Below are positions 43,469-55,006 of a DNA stretch of 64,000 nucleotides, piece by piece (position 1 is the first letter of the stretch; the number at the start of each line of letters is the position of its first letter). The DNA lies in the NCBI RefSeq assembly GCF_029963765.1, contig NZ_JALBYU010000005.1, positions 186,001-250,000 on the forward strand, given 5' to 3'. Both the position numbers and the translations under genes were made by a program. The DNA comes from Pseudomonas sp. UYIF39. GTDB taxonomy: Bacteria; Pseudomonadota; Gammaproteobacteria; Pseudomonadales; Pseudomonadaceae. The notes beneath the pieces are model-generated. The model was not told the DNA's origin. It was given only the letters and a program-made list of their open reading frames with translations, and did not search any database.

Positions 43469-44722
43469 TTAGGCGCCGTATACCGGCAGCTTCTTGCAGA
43501 TGGCCTTGACCTTCTCACGAACGGCGTCGATCACCGCTTCGTTGTTCAGGTCCGCCAGGATGTCGCAGATCCAGCCGGCCAGCTCTTTGCACTCTGCTTC
43601 CTTGAAGCCACGAGTGGTCACCGCCGGAGTACCGAAGCGCAGACCGGAGGTGACGAACGGGGAGCGTGGATCGTTTGGCACGGAGTTCTTGTTCACGGTG
43701 ATGAACGCTTTGCCCAGAGCGGCGTCGGCGTCTTTACCGGAGATTTCCTGCTTGATCAGCGACAGCAGGAACAGGTGGTTTTCAGTACCGCCCGAGACCA
43801 CGTCGAAACCGCGCTCGATGAACACGCCGGCCATGGCCTTGGCGTTCTTCACCACTTGTTGCTGGTAAGTCTTGAACTCAGGCTGCAGTGCTTCCTTGAA
43901 GCAGATCGCTTTGGCGGCGATCACGTGCTCCAGCGGGCCACCCTGGGCGCCCGGGAATACCGCGGAGTTCAGCTTCTTCTCGATGTCGGCGTTGGCGCGA
44001 GCCAGGATCAGGCCGCCACGTGGACCGCGCAGGGTCTTGTGCGTGGTGGTGGTCACGACGTCAGCGAAAGGCACCGGGTTCGGGTAGACGCCAGCGGCGA
44101 CCAGACCGGCCACGTGGGCCATGTCGACGAACAGGTAGGCGCCAACTTTGTCGGCGATTTCGCGGAAGCGCGGGAAGTCCAGAATCTGCGAGTAGGCAGA
44201 GAAACCAGCCACGATCATTTTCGGCTTGTGCTCAACGGCCAGACGCTCGACTTCGTCGTAGTCGATCAGGCCGTTGCCGTCGATACCGTACTGAACGGCG
44301 TTGTACAGCTTGCCGGAGGAGGAAACGCTGGCACCGTGGGTCAGGTGACCACCGTGCGCCAGGCTCATGCCCAGGATGGTGTCGCCCGCTTGCAGCAGAG
44401 CCAGGTAAACGGCGCTGTTGGCTTGCGAACCGGCGTGCGGCTGAACGTTGGCGTAATCAGCGCCAAACAGTTCTTTTGCACGGTCGATGGCCAGTTGCTC
44501 GACCACGTCGACAAACTCGCAACCACCGTAGTAGCGCTTGCCCGGGTAACCTTCGGCGTACTTGTTGGTCAGTACCGAGCCTTGAGCTTCCATCACCGCA
44601 GGGCTGGTGTAGTTTTCCGAAGCGATCAGCTCAATGTGCTCTTCCTGGCGCTGAGCTTCTTGCTCCATGGCGGCAAAGAGATCGGCGTCGTACTTGGCAA
44701 TAGTCAAATCACGGCTGAACAT
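43469..44722 (-). CDS. glyA: serine hydroxymethyltransferase
   Basis: A 417-aa PLP enzyme interconverting serine and glycine with tetrahydrofolate. Key regions: [39 protein letters not shown], and [15 protein letters not shown] with the PLP Lys. The start ATG 44722 ([12 protein letters not shown]) is chosen over an upstream ATG by family alignment. It lies next to morA in the same orientation, as glyA3-morA in P. aeruginosa (recalled). Confidence 0.95.
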   Translation of the reverse strand: MFSRDLTIAKYDADLFAAMEQEAQRQEEHIELIASENYTSPAVMEAQGSVLTNKYAEGYPGKRYYGGCEFVDVVEQLAIDRAKELFGADYANVQPHAGSQANSAVYLALLQAGDTILGMSLAHGGHLTHGASVSSSGKLYNAVQYGIDGNGLIDYDEVERLAVEHKPKMIVAGFSAYSQILDFPRFREIADKVGAYLFVDMAHVAGLVAAGVYPNPVPFADVVTTTTHKTLRGPRGGLILARANADIEKKLNSAVFPGAQGGPLEHVIAAKAICFKEALQPEFKTYQQQVVKNAKAMAGVFIERGFDVVSGGTENHLFLLSLIKQEISGKDADAALGKAFITVNKNSVPNDPRSPFVTSGLRFGTPAVTTRGFKEAECKELAGWICDILADLNNEAVIDAVREKVKAICKKLPVYGA

Positions 44723-44851
44723 GGCGGTCCTCAAGGATCGGGGGCAGAAAAGGGGGGCATTCTAACCCATCGGGTTTTGGAAGGCATATGAAAGGACATC
44801 ATGTCGCAGACAAGTGGGCTTCATGACGGGATCAGCGGTGATCATGCCGGC

Positions 44852-44922
44852 CTCATCGCGAGCAAGCTTGCTCCCACATTTGGAATGCGTTCCCCTGTGG
44901 GAGCGAGCTTGCTCGCGATAGG
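44852..44922. repeat. REP pair (BIME)
   Basis: Inverted REP copies at about 44853-44877 and 44898-44922 with spacer TTTGGAATGCGTTCCCC, close to the copy at 40291-40363. It lies between morA and glyA. Confidence 0.93.
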
Positions 44923-44944
44923 GCCATCAGCAGCGCTGAAGATT

Positions 44945-47900
44945 TCAGTCGAACATGAAGAGCGCATCATTGCTGAACTGCGCCTCAAACCGGTTCGCCG
45001 GCATCGGACGGCCGAACAGATACCCCTGAACCTCGTCGCAACCATGCTCACGCAGGAAGTCGAGTTGCTCTTGGGTTTCCACGCCCTCGGCGATCACCGC
45101 CAGATTGAGGCTGTGGGCCATGGCGATGATCGCGCGGGCAATCTGCGCATCCTGCTCGCCCGACGGCAGGCCGTCGACGAAGGTGCGGTCGATTTTCAGC
45201 ACGTCGATCGGGAATTGCTTGAGGTAGTTGAGCGATGAGTAACCGGTGCCGAAGTCGTCGACCGCAATGCTCAGGCCGAGATTTTTCAGCCCGGCGAGAA
45301 TCTGCATCGCTTCGCTGACTTCGCGCATCAGGATACTTTCGGTCAGTTCCAGCTCCAGGCACGCCGGCGGCAAGCCGGTTTCCTTGAGGATATTGGCGAT
45401 TCGCGTCCCGAGTTGGCCGTCGGAGAATTGCCGGGCCGAAATGTTCACTGACACCTTGGGCACCCGGACCTTGGCCTGATGCCAGGTCTTGAGCTGACGG
45501 CAAGCCTCACTGATCACCCAGTCGCCGACATCCACCACCAGGCCGAGCTCTTCGAGCACCGGAATGAAGTCTCCCGGCGGCACCAGTCCACGTCGCGGAT
45601 GGCGCCAGCGCAGCAAGGCTTCGGCGCCGGTCAGGCGCTTGCCATCGCCGCTGAACTGCGGTTGGTAATACAGCACAAATTCGTCTTGCTCCAAGGCATG
45701 ACGCAAGTCGCTTTCCAGCTCCAGACGCTCCAGCGCGCTGGCGTTCATGTCGGCCTGATAGAACTGGAAGTTGTTCTTGCCACGCTCTTTGGCGTGATAC
45801 ATCGCGGTGTCGGCGTTTTTCATCAGCTGGCTGAGTTCGTTACCGTCCTGAGGGCTCAGGGCGATGCCGATACTGGCGGTGACGAAGAACTCGCGGCCTT
45901 CAAGCACGAACGGTTTCACCAGGCTGGCGAGAATTTGTTCGGCCACATGAATCGCCCGGTTCAAGGCAATTTCACGGTTGGCTCGCGGTTGCAGCAGCAA
46001 GGTGAATTCATCGCCACCCATGCGCGCCACGGTGTCGTCATCATCGACACAGCCGAGCAGGCGCGTGGCCATTTCCTTGAGCATACGGTCGCCGGCGGCG
46101 TGGCCGAGGGAGTCGTTGATCGGCTTGAAACGGTCCAGGTCGAGGAACATCAGCACCACCCAAGACTTCTGCCGTTCGGCCGATTGCAGCGCCGAGTGCA
46201 GGCGATCCTGAAACAGTGTGCGGTTGGGTAGGTGGGTCAGGGCGTCGTAATAGGCGAGGCGGTGAATCCGCTGCTCACTGGCCTTGCGTTCGCTGATGTC
46301 GCTGAAGAAGCACACGTAGCTGGCCAGATCGCCTTCGTCGTCCAGCACCGCCGTGATCCCGACCCAGGCCGGGTAATGCTCGCCATTGCGTCGTTTGAGC
46401 CAGACTTCGCCTTCCCATGTGCTGTGCTGATGCAGTTGCTTGAGCACATAACGCAGATGGGCTTCCTGCTGATCGTCGACGGTCAGCATGTTCGGCAACT
46501 GGTCGAGCACCTGTTCCACCGCATAACCGCTGACACGGCTGAAGGCTTCGTTAGCCTGGACGATGTAGCCGGCCGGGTCGGTGATCAGGATCGCCGAGGT
46601 CGAGTGCTCAAATACGGTCGCGGCCATGCGCAGGTCTTTTTCGGCCCGGCGTTGCTGGCTGATATCGCGACCGACGCCCAGTACGCCTTCGAAGGCACCG
46701 TGTTCGTCCCAGACCAGCACCAGCCGCAATTCGATCGGAATCTTGCGCCCGTCGGCCCGCAGACAGTCGAACAAAAACAGTTGGGTCTGCACCTGGCTGC
46801 GCAACAGCGCCAGTTGGTCGGGTTTGTTCAGCGCTTTACTGACCCGGTCCATCAGGTGGTAAATGCCGGTCAGCTGTTGCGGGTTGGCGATGGTCGATTG
46901 CCAGCCGTTCTGGAAAATCCAGTCGGCGTCGTAGCCCAGCACGGCTTGCACCGACGGGCTGACGTAGTTGAGCGCCATCTTGCTGTCGGTCGAGAAAATC
47001 ACGTCACTGATGCTTTCGGCGAGCATCCGGTAACGCTGCTCGCTGTCGCGCAGGGACTCACTGGCTTCGATCTGTTCGGTGATGTCCTTGGCCACGCCGA
47101 TGATCCGCGTGACCTGATCGTGCTTGTCCCGCGCCAGCGCCTGTTCGCGGATGTCGAAGCGCCGCCATTTACCGTCCCTGTGGCGGAAGCGCAGCTGGCA
47201 TTGCATCAATTGTCTGTAACCGGCCTGGCGCTGGGTTTGGCGCGAGCGGTGGTAGAAGTCGGCATCTTCGGGGTGCAGCAGAATTTCCCAGAAATACTCG
47301 CCCATCTGGTGCAGTTCGGTTCGGTTGTAACCGAGCGTCTGGCCCAGGTGGTGGTTGCTGAAAATCATTCGCAGGCTGATCACATCTTGCACGTACAGAT
47401 GATCCGGCACGGTGCGTACCACGTCGGACCAGAAACCTTCACGCTCCAACAGCGACAGTTCGACGAGCTTGCGGCTGGTGATGTCGGTGATGCTCAGGAT
47501 TACCGCTTTATAGTCGTCCACGTCTTCCGGCAGACGCAGGACCAGCCACAAGTGCTGGTCGCGGCCATTGGCGTCCTGCAGTTTGATTTCCAGTTCAAGC
47601 TGTTTCTGCTGGTTGAGCACCGCGTCGAGCACTTGATCGCCGATGGCAGTGCCGTCCTGCGGGTTGCCGTTGATCAGCAGTTTCCAGGCTTGATCGCAAG
47701 CGTTGACGTTGAGCAGTTGCAGGGCGACCAGGTTGACCTCGGTGATGCGCAGTTCCTGCAGCAGTTGCTGGCGTTGTTGCGGTGTATCGAGCCAGGCCTT
47801 CAGTTGTTCGCTGCTGTGCAACTGAGCCTTGTCGAAGAGGCTTTTGAGCCCGGACACGTCGAGTACACACAGGGCGACGCCGGTGCCTTCGAAAATATCC

Positions 47901-48793
47901 TGGTAGCGTCGACGGCCTTCGTGCACCTGGCGCTGGCGGCGGCGCGTGTTCAGCAGGGCGATGAACGGCAGGAGCGAGAAGGCCAGGCCCAGAAGGCATT
48001 TGCCGATGAAGGCCGGCAGCAGCTGTTCGATCACCCGTTGCCGGTCGAACAACCCGCGCAGTTGCAAGTCGCTGCTGCTCAGGGGCACGGTCAGCACGCT
48101 GTTGGCCAGCTCATCCGGTGTCAGCACCGCCGGAGTGGTCGAAGGCTGCCCATCGTCGCGGCTGATGATCTGGTGATTGACGCGGTTTTCCACCACCCAC
48201 AGCGGGCGAATACCGGTTTCGTTTTGTTTGGTCAGTGACGAGAAAAATGTCGGCCTCAGGCGCAGAGCCCAGTAGCCGCGGGTGCTGCCGCTGGCTTGAT
48301 GCAGCAGCAGATGCACCACGGAGCCGTCATTGGCGTTGCTGAAGTAATGGGCCTGGGCGTGACTGCGCCGGACCAGTTCGCCCAGATACTCGGCGTCGTC
48401 GCTGTCGTCGGCACTGTCATTGAGGACTTTCCCGGAAGGGCTGAGCAGCGCGAGGCTGCGCAGGTCCGGCAAGGACTTTTGCAGTTTGCGCAACAGCGCC
48501 TGCTGTTCGTCGGCGCTTTTCGGTTGTTCGACGATTGGTAGCAGGTTGAGGGCGATCTGGGCGTTGAGCGCCATATTCAGGCTGACTTGCGAGGCCAGAT
48601 CGGCGGTGTAGTCGATGGTGTACTGACGCTGGTTTTTCTGGGTTTCGCGCAGCTGATCCAGCAACTGCCAGAACAGCAGAGCGAGCAACAACAGGACGAG
48701 CGTCGCCAGCGCGCCCTTCAAGGAGCCGCGCAGGGGTGAGCCGGTCGCAGGATTGAGTGCGCTCACGGAAGAAGGGGGAGAGACATTAGACAA
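44945..48793 (-). CDS. morA: dual GGDEF/EAL sensor protein (MorA)
   Basis: A 1282-aa membrane protein: TM1 near residues 28-45, an extracytoplasmic sensor region, TM2 near 270-285, about four PAS domains (300-820), GGDEF (motif MGGDEF near 926) and EAL (GAEALLRW near 1058). Both catalytic motifs are intact, including [15 protein letters not shown] and EGVETQEQ, so c-di-GMP synthesis and breakdown are both possible. The inhibitory I-site Arg appears absent (VDDD before TVARM). MorA controls motility and biofilm in Pseudomonas. The name rests on architecture and glyA adjacency. Confidence 0.88.
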   Translation of the reverse strand: MSNVSPPSSVSALNPATGSPLRGSLKGALATLVLLLLALLFWQLLDQLRETQKNQRQYTIDYTADLASQVSLNMALNAQIALNLLPIVEQPKSADEQQALLRKLQKSLPDLRSLALLSPSGKVLNDSADDSDDAEYLGELVRRSHAQAHYFSNANDGSVVHLLLHQASGSTRGYWALRLRPTFFSSLTKQNETGIRPLWVVENRVNHQIISRDDGQPSTTPAVLTPDELANSVLTVPLSSSDLQLRGLFDRQRVIEQLLPAFIGKCLLGLAFSLLPFIALLNTRRRQRQVHEGRRRYQDIFEGTGVALCVLDVSGLKSLFDKAQLHSSEQLKAWLDTPQQRQQLLQELRITEVNLVALQLLNVNACDQAWKLLINGNPQDGTAIGDQVLDAVLNQQKQLELEIKLQDANGRDQHLWLVLRLPEDVDDYKAVILSITDITSRKLVELSLLEREGFWSDVVRTVPDHLYVQDVISLRMIFSNHHLGQTLGYNRTELHQMGEYFWEILLHPEDADFYHRSRQTQRQAGYRQLMQCQLRFRHRDGKWRRFDIREQALARDKHDQVTRIIGVAKDITEQIEASESLRDSEQRYRMLAESISDVIFSTDSKMALNYVSPSVQAVLGYDADWIFQNGWQSTIANPQQLTGIYHLMDRVSKALNKPDQLALLRSQVQTQLFLFDCLRADGRKIPIELRLVLVWDEHGAFEGVLGVGRDISQQRRAEKDLRMAATVFEHSTSAILITDPAGYIVQANEAFSRVSGYAVEQVLDQLPNMLTVDDQQEAHLRYVLKQLHQHSTWEGEVWLKRRNGEHYPAWVGITAVLDDEGDLASYVCFFSDISERKASEQRIHRLAYYDALTHLPNRTLFQDRLHSALQSAERQKSWVVLMFLDLDRFKPINDSLGHAAGDRMLKEMATRLLGCVDDDDTVARMGGDEFTLLLQPRANREIALNRAIHVAEQILASLVKPFVLEGREFFVTASIGIALSPQDGNELSQLMKNADTAMYHAKERGKNNFQFYQADMNASALERLELESDLRHALEQDEFVLYYQPQFSGDGKRLTGAEALLRWRHPRRGLVPPGDFIPVLEELGLVVDVGDWVISEACRQLKTWHQAKVRVPKVSVNISARQFSDGQLGTRIANILKETGLPPACLELELTESILMREVSEAMQILAGLKNLGLSIAVDDFGTGYSSLNYLKQFPIDVLKIDRTFVDGLPSGEQDAQIARAIIAMAHSLNLAVIAEGVETQEQLDFLREHGCDEVQGYLFGRPMPANRFEAQFSNDALFMFD

Positions 48794-49078
48794 ACTGTAA
48801 TCCTGCGGTTTGGCTGGACTGGCGCGACGTGCACTATAAGCCGGACGCCCGGAGGGCGGCTAGCATGCCTTGAGTTGTGGCAAAGTGCCAGTCCCGCTCG
48901 GCTGGACTGCCTTCCGTCAATCAGGTAGCTTTGCCGGTTACGCGGGAGCGTTCCAGCTCTTAGAATTTGGCTTTTTCAGCGCGCACGCATTGATACCCAT
49001 CAATCGGCCGACGCGCACGGCCTGGCCGGGCATCGCCCGCGCCCCAATCATTCATCGTTCACTGACCCTAGGTTCTCC

Positions 49079-50743
<1,665 letters not shown>

Positions 50744-50761
50744 TTTCAGGTTGGTTGCATG

Positions 50762-50793
50762 AAAAAACGGAGCCTTCGGGCTCCGTTTTTTTA
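50762..50793 (+). terminator. rho-independent terminator after ettA
   Basis: ACGGAGCC-TTCG-GGCTCCGT (50767-50786) followed by TTTTTT: an 8-bp stem with a stable UUCG tetraloop, 23 bases after the ettA stop. Confidence 0.95.
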
Positions 50794-50820
50794 TGGGGTT
50801 TTTTAGTGAGACCGCGGCGC

Positions 50821-50920
50821 GGCCATCGCGAGCAAGCTCGTTCCCGCAGGGATGTGCGTTGGCTACAAATCTGAAGCCCACTGAAGATCTACTGTGGGAG
50901 CGAGCTTGCTCCGGGCGGCG
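50821..50920. repeat. degenerate REP pair
   Basis: REP copy at about 50823-50850 (CGCGAGCAAGCTCGTTCCCG) and a second, truncated copy at about 50892-50916 (TGGGAGCGAGCTTGCTCCGG), between convergent ettA and the GreB-like gene. Confidence 0.85.
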
Positions 50921-50943
50921 TTCCGACGATGGCGGCCTAAAGG

Positions 50944-51438
50944 TCAACCAACTTCGATGCCCAATACTTCAATCACCAAATCCCCCACCGGCCGCTTCCA
51001 CAGCACCTCATCCCCGACCTGCGCACCCAGCAACGCCCGCCCAAGCGGCGAACCCCAATTGATCAGCCCGCTCGCGGCATCCGCCTGATCCTCGCCCACC
51101 AACTGCACACGCTGTTCATTGCCCTGATCATCGGCAAAGTTCACCCAGGCGCCCATCTGCACCTTGTCGGTCGAAGAGGCCGGTACAACCAGCTGAGCGC
51201 TTTGCAGTCGCTGATTGAAATACCGCCAGTCACGCTCAAGGTCAGCCTGGCGCTGTTTGTCTGCCAGTTCACCCTTCGCACTCTGTTCATTGAGCAGGTT
51301 TTGCACCTCAGCGACTTTCGCCTGAAGCTGCGCAAGGCCGGCGGGCGTGACGTAATTGGGCTGCGCACTGACTTGCCGTTCGACGGGCTGATCGGCTTGC
51401 GCGGCGGCGTTATCTTCATTGACGAAGGCACGACTCAT
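50944..51438 (-). CDS. GreA/GreB family transcription elongation factor (GreB-like)
   Basis: A 164-aa protein: N-terminal coiled coil (residues about 28-80) and C-terminal FKBP-like domain that aligns with GreB (GAWVNFADDQGNEQRVQLVG, SPLGRALLGAQVGDEV). At the coiled-coil tip, where GreA has GDLSEN, this protein has GELADK, so the two acidic residues needed for RNA cleavage are exchanged Glu/Asp but kept acidic. It is probably an accessory Gre paralogue. Confidence 0.8.
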   Translation of the reverse strand: MSRAFVNEDNAAAQADQPVERQVSAQPNYVTPAGLAQLQAKVAEVQNLLNEQSAKGELADKQRQADLERDWRYFNQRLQSAQLVVPASSTDKVQMGAWVNFADDQGNEQRVQLVGEDQADAASGLINWGSPLGRALLGAQVGDEVLWKRPVGDLVIEVLGIEVG

Positions 51439-51508
51439 GGTTTTCTCCCGTTACAGGGTTTGGGCCATGGTTGCAGGCTTTTAGTTTCGGCGGATGTCTG
51501 TGGGCGAC

Positions 51509-51865
51509 TTATTGCGAGCGAAAAGCACGAGCGGCGTCCTGATCCTTTTGCTGCTGCCAGGCTTTTTCGCGTTCGTCCCAATGGTGGCTGCGGTAGTCCT
51601 CGCGGTCCTGGTTTTCCAGCATCGCCTGGCACTGGCGGAAGCCATCGCTCCAGCCCTCGGCGTACTGCTTGTCCTTGAGGTAACGCGGGACGTTTTTGCG
51701 AAATTCACCGGTCATCGCTCCGGCAGCCTGGCGGCCACTGCTGCAACCGTCATCGAAGCCATCGGCGAAGGCCGGTGGATAACCCTTGGCGATCAGATCT
51801 TCGTGGGTTGTCTGGCAACCCGCAATCAACATCAGCAAACCCACCACGCCCACGCAACGCCACAT
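51509..51865 (-). CDS. small lipoprotein of unknown function
   Basis: A 118-aa protein with a lipoprotein signal (MWRCVGVVGLLMLIAGC; lipobox LIAGC, Cys at residue 17). The mature part has a C-terminal Gln/Asp/Arg-rich helix (EKAWQQQKDQDAARAF) and two further Cys (GCSSG, RQCQAM). I do not recognise the family. ATG 51865 is chosen over an upstream ATG by signal-peptide fit. Confidence 0.75.
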   Translation of the reverse strand: MWRCVGVVGLLMLIAGCQTTHEDLIAKGYPPAFADGFDDGCSSGRQAAGAMTGEFRKNVPRYLKDKQYAEGWSDGFRQCQAMLENQDREDYRSHHWDEREKAWQQQKDQDAARAFRSQ

Positions 51866-51943
51866 TTCAGACTCCCGGACCGTCAACGGCCAGTATGAGC
51901 AGTTTAGGAGTGGATTCGTGAGGCGGTTGTGAAAGGGCTGTGA

Positions 51944-52249
51944 CTAATCTGTTGGCGTTGCGGCCAGGCGTGCGTGTTCAGACAATTCCTGTTCGATGAA
52001 TGCGGCGATCATGGCGCGATAAACCTGCTCCGTTACCTCCGGGTTCGCGCCTGCGTTCTCAGCCAATGCGCGAACTTTGGCTATGACCTGCTCGACCCGC
52101 GCCGGGGCTTTTACTGCCTGAGTGTCCTTCTTGAAACGCGCAGCCTGCGACACGTAAGTACCGCGTTCGGCCAGCAGGGTAACTATCTGACGATCCAGTC
52201 GATCAATGTTTTGGCGAACGTCTTCGAGGGAATTGCAGGTAACGACCAT
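51944..52249 (-). CDS. chorismate mutase family protein (AroQ class)
   Basis: A 101-aa all-helical monofunctional AroQ-type mutase or PchB-like pyruvate lyase. Active-site basic residues are in VRQNIDRLDRQ, AERGTYVSQAARFK and RVEQVIAKVR; the C-terminal Glu/Gln is in AFIEQELSEH. There is no signal peptide, so it acts in the cytoplasm. It follows the DUF4105 gene by 34 bp and may be co-transcribed. Whether it makes prephenate or acts on isochorismate is not decided. Confidence 0.82.
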   Translation of the reverse strand: MVVTCNSLEDVRQNIDRLDRQIVTLLAERGTYVSQAARFKKDTQAVKAPARVEQVIAKVRALAENAGANPEVTEQVYRAMIAAFIEQELSEHARLAATPTD

Positions 52250-52283
52250 GTTGTTCGAGCTCCATGTTTCTACAGGGGACGGG

Positions 52284-54137
52284 TTAGTAGTGATACCACT
52301 TCACCTCAAGCATCACTTCGTTCTCGGGCGAAGCCAGGTGGCTGAATTCTCGCTGGGCACTTAGGCGCAAACCCAGGTTGCGCGACAATTCCCACTGCTG
52401 GTTCAGACTCACGCTACGGCGCACTTCGCCGTTGGTGAAAAAGTCGCCCTTGGCTTCCAGGCTGAAGTTGCCCAGCGGGTTTCTCCACAGCAAACCGCTG
52501 TTGAAGCCCGCCGCTGGCGCGATGAAGCCGGCAAAATCGTTGTTGTGTTCAATGCGCACGGTGCCCAGAGCAAAGCCGAGCATGTCGTCGCCCAGTTGCC
52601 AGGTCCCGCCGCCACCGCCATTGACGTGGCTGACCAGGGTTTCGTCGTCATGCTTGCCCGGCACGCGCTCCAGGCCACCGGTGACTTGCCACGAGAGTGG
52701 TTGCAGCAATTCATTGCGCGGGGTCAGCGAGCGGATGGTCGCCAGGTCCAATTGCTGCAACTGCCAGTGATTGGCTTCGTACTGGCGCAGTTTCATTTGC
52801 AGGATTTCAATCTGTGCGCCGAGGGGGAAGCTCTCGGCGTTGTCGTTGAGGTCGTGATAAGCCATGCGCAAGCCATACTCGCCAAACGCCTTGTCGCCTC
52901 GAGTGCCGATACCGGCCTGCCAGGTGCGCGATTCATGGCCGTCCTCGGGCAAGCCGGGTTGCGGGATGTCCAGTTCCGGCGCAGGGTTCTGGTTGATCGC
53001 CCGCAGCAGTTCGAAGCTGCGCTGCGCCCGCTGCGGGTCACGTTCCTGACCGTTGGCGCGATAGCGCTCCAGGCGATAGGCGGCGTCGATAATTAACGCC
53101 TGACGATCCTTGGGTTGAGCCATGAACGCCGGCTCTTGCAGTTGCTTCTGGTCGGCGCTGACTTTCAGCACCCACTCCTGTTCTTCATGGGTCAACGGCT
53201 CGGCGCGGCTCAGCAGTTCACGTTCGCGAGACGGTCGATACTGAATGGATTCCACCAGTCCGGCTTCTTTCACCGCTTTGACGGTGTCCGTAGGAATCGC
53301 GGTCAGCGGGAATTGTTCGGTCAATCGCAGGCTCGGGCGGGCTACTTGCAGCAATTCCAGCAGACGATAAGAGCAGTTTTCGTCGAAGAAAAAATAGTCG
53401 AACTGGATCTGCTTGAGCTCCCAGACGTGCTCGACCATCCGTTCGGTTTCTGCCTGGGTCAGATTAAGGCGGTACTCCCACAGATCGCGGTTCTCGAGAC
53501 TGCGGTACTCCGAGAGTTTTTCCTGATAAGGCACCAGGGCAAACAGACCAGGATAGCCGCCCATCAAGCCTTTCCAGGCATACAAGATGCTGTTGTCCGA
53601 GCCTTCGATGTATGCGCCGAAGTTGATTGCATAACTGAGCAGGGCGGTTTGATCGCTCTGTACATTGGCCTGGTCGATGCGCAGCAATGTGTGGCCGAAC
53701 ATCGATGACGGACTGTTCAGATACGCTGCCGGGAAAATCATCACCGCACTGTGGGGCGAAACATCCTTGAACCATTGCTTGAATTCAGTGCAGGGAAGCT
53801 CCGGCAGATCGGTCAGGTTGAGCTGTGCTTTGAGCCAGCGGGCGCGGGCCGGGTAGACGCATTGCGCATGTTTTTCGCCAGCACTGGCCGGGGCGTACAG
53901 CGCTTGTACGGTCGCCGCCAGCTCGCGGTCAGGATGTTCATTGCCGTCGGTGGCGAGGAAGAACTTCTTGTCGCTGACATAGCTGCGCCAGCCGCCGAGT
54001 TTGGCGGTTTCGTAGTGGCCCAGGGAAATCCAGAAGGGGTCATTGGCCAATTGCTGCAAACGTTGATTGTCGATTTTGGGCGTGGCAGACAGCGGGGCGC
54101 AGACACAGAGCGCCAGCCAGGCAAGGCGTTTGAGCAT
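52284..54137 (-). CDS. DUF4105 envelope protein
   Basis: A 617-aa exported protein with a Sec signal peptide (MLKRLAWLALCVCAPLSATP). Residues about 120-320 match DUF4105 (Lnb N-terminal periplasmic domain), with HSAVMIFPAAYLNSPSSMFG and the ENCSYRLLELL segment (Asn/Cys, papain-like cysteine-peptidase style). The C-terminal third, with alternating aromatic strands ending in MLEVKWYHY, looks like an outer-membrane beta-barrel. Start ATG 54137 by signal-peptide fit. Confidence 0.83.
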   Translation of the reverse strand: MLKRLAWLALCVCAPLSATPKIDNQRLQQLANDPFWISLGHYETAKLGGWRSYVSDKKFFLATDGNEHPDRELAATVQALYAPASAGEKHAQCVYPARARWLKAQLNLTDLPELPCTEFKQWFKDVSPHSAVMIFPAAYLNSPSSMFGHTLLRIDQANVQSDQTALLSYAINFGAYIEGSDNSILYAWKGLMGGYPGLFALVPYQEKLSEYRSLENRDLWEYRLNLTQAETERMVEHVWELKQIQFDYFFFDENCSYRLLELLQVARPSLRLTEQFPLTAIPTDTVKAVKEAGLVESIQYRPSRERELLSRAEPLTHEEQEWVLKVSADQKQLQEPAFMAQPKDRQALIIDAAYRLERYRANGQERDPQRAQRSFELLRAINQNPAPELDIPQPGLPEDGHESRTWQAGIGTRGDKAFGEYGLRMAYHDLNDNAESFPLGAQIEILQMKLRQYEANHWQLQQLDLATIRSLTPRNELLQPLSWQVTGGLERVPGKHDDETLVSHVNGGGGGTWQLGDDMLGFALGTVRIEHNNDFAGFIAPAAGFNSGLLWRNPLGNFSLEAKGDFFTNGEVRRSVSLNQQWELSRNLGLRLSAQREFSHLASPENEVMLEVKWYHY

Positions 54138-54199
54138 AGTGGGCAACTTAAGTCGAAAGAAACAAAGACCCAAAGGGGCAGGCCAAAAGGGCCAGGTTC

Positions 54200-54240
54200 A
54201 AAAAATAAAACCCGCCCCGAAAAGGAGCGGGCGGTTCGAG
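54200..54240 (-). terminator. terminator after the DUF3015 gene
   Basis: A GC-rich hairpin (CCCGCCCC-GAAAA-GGAGCGGG) just beyond the DUF3015 stop, with an A-rich run on its left that becomes the T-tract on the minus strand. Confidence 0.8.
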
Positions 54241-54241
54241 C

Positions 54242-54730
54242 TTAAGCTTGAGTGGCGTACTTGGCCAGACGCGGATCGCTCTTCAGAACGGCCAGGGTGT
54301 TGGTATGCACGTCGTCAGCGGTCACGTCAGCCTTGCTGAAGATCTGCTGGAAGTGCTCATGAGTGACGGCGGCGAAATGCGCACGGTCTTCCGGCGCCAC
54401 GCCCAGTACCACAGCGTAAGTGGTCAGCGCTTCGCCCTGACCCTTGGCCATGTCTTCAGACAGCTCGTTCATCATGCCATTCATGGCAATCCAGGATTTG
54501 CCGCCATAGGTCAGCGACGCATTAGTCGCGCAACCGTTGGTACCGGAGGTCATACCGAAAGTTGCGTTGCCGGAAGTGCCGTTGGTGGTGGATGCCAGGA
54601 AGTGAGCAGGGGTGCCACGCTGACCTTCGAACAGCATGTTGCCCCAACCGCAATCCGGGCCGCCTGGCGCTTGAGCCATGGCATTGAGGGAAACAACGGT
54701 GAAGAGAGTACCGAGAAGAATCCGTTTCAT
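54242..54730 (-). CDS. DUF3015 exported protein
   Basis: A 162-aa protein with a cleavable signal peptide (MKRILLGTLFTVVSLNAMAQ). The mature part carries the family features GPDCGWGNMLFEG and a second Cys (GTNGCATNASLTYGG), likely disulfide-paired, and a helical C-terminus. DUF3015 proteins are periplasmic or outer-membrane associated with no proven role. It has its own terminator and is followed by the DUF4105 gene on the same strand. Confidence 0.88.
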   Translation of the reverse strand: MKRILLGTLFTVVSLNAMAQAPGGPDCGWGNMLFEGQRGTPAHFLASTTNGTSGNATFGMTSGTNGCATNASLTYGGKSWIAMNGMMNELSEDMAKGQGEALTTYAVVLGVAPEDRAHFAAVTHEHFQQIFSKADVTADDVHTNTLAVLKSDPRLAKYATQA

Positions 54731-55006
54731 AGCTTTGTTCTCTTTATGTGCATACCAATGGACAAGGGGTCTGGCCCAATCCGGCGCCAGTGGGCCAGTT
54801 ATTAATCCAGCCGCGCAGTTTGGAGTTTAGGCACGATCCCGGGGTTCCGTGATTTTTTGCAAAACATTCGTTGTAAACATTGATTTGGGCCCGCCCCGCT
54901 TAGGGATGTCGCTTTGTCTATGCTTTGGCTAGAGGCGCGCCTTGCAAGTGAGGTATGGGCAGCGCCAGAATGCCGCTATCTGCCCCGCCTGATGTAAGGA
55001 AGCCCG

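Noticed and set aside
46232..48238. 668-aa open frame on the plus strand opposite morA
   Set aside because: Antisense shadow of a gene with intact PAS, GGDEF and EAL motifs; no motif of its own.
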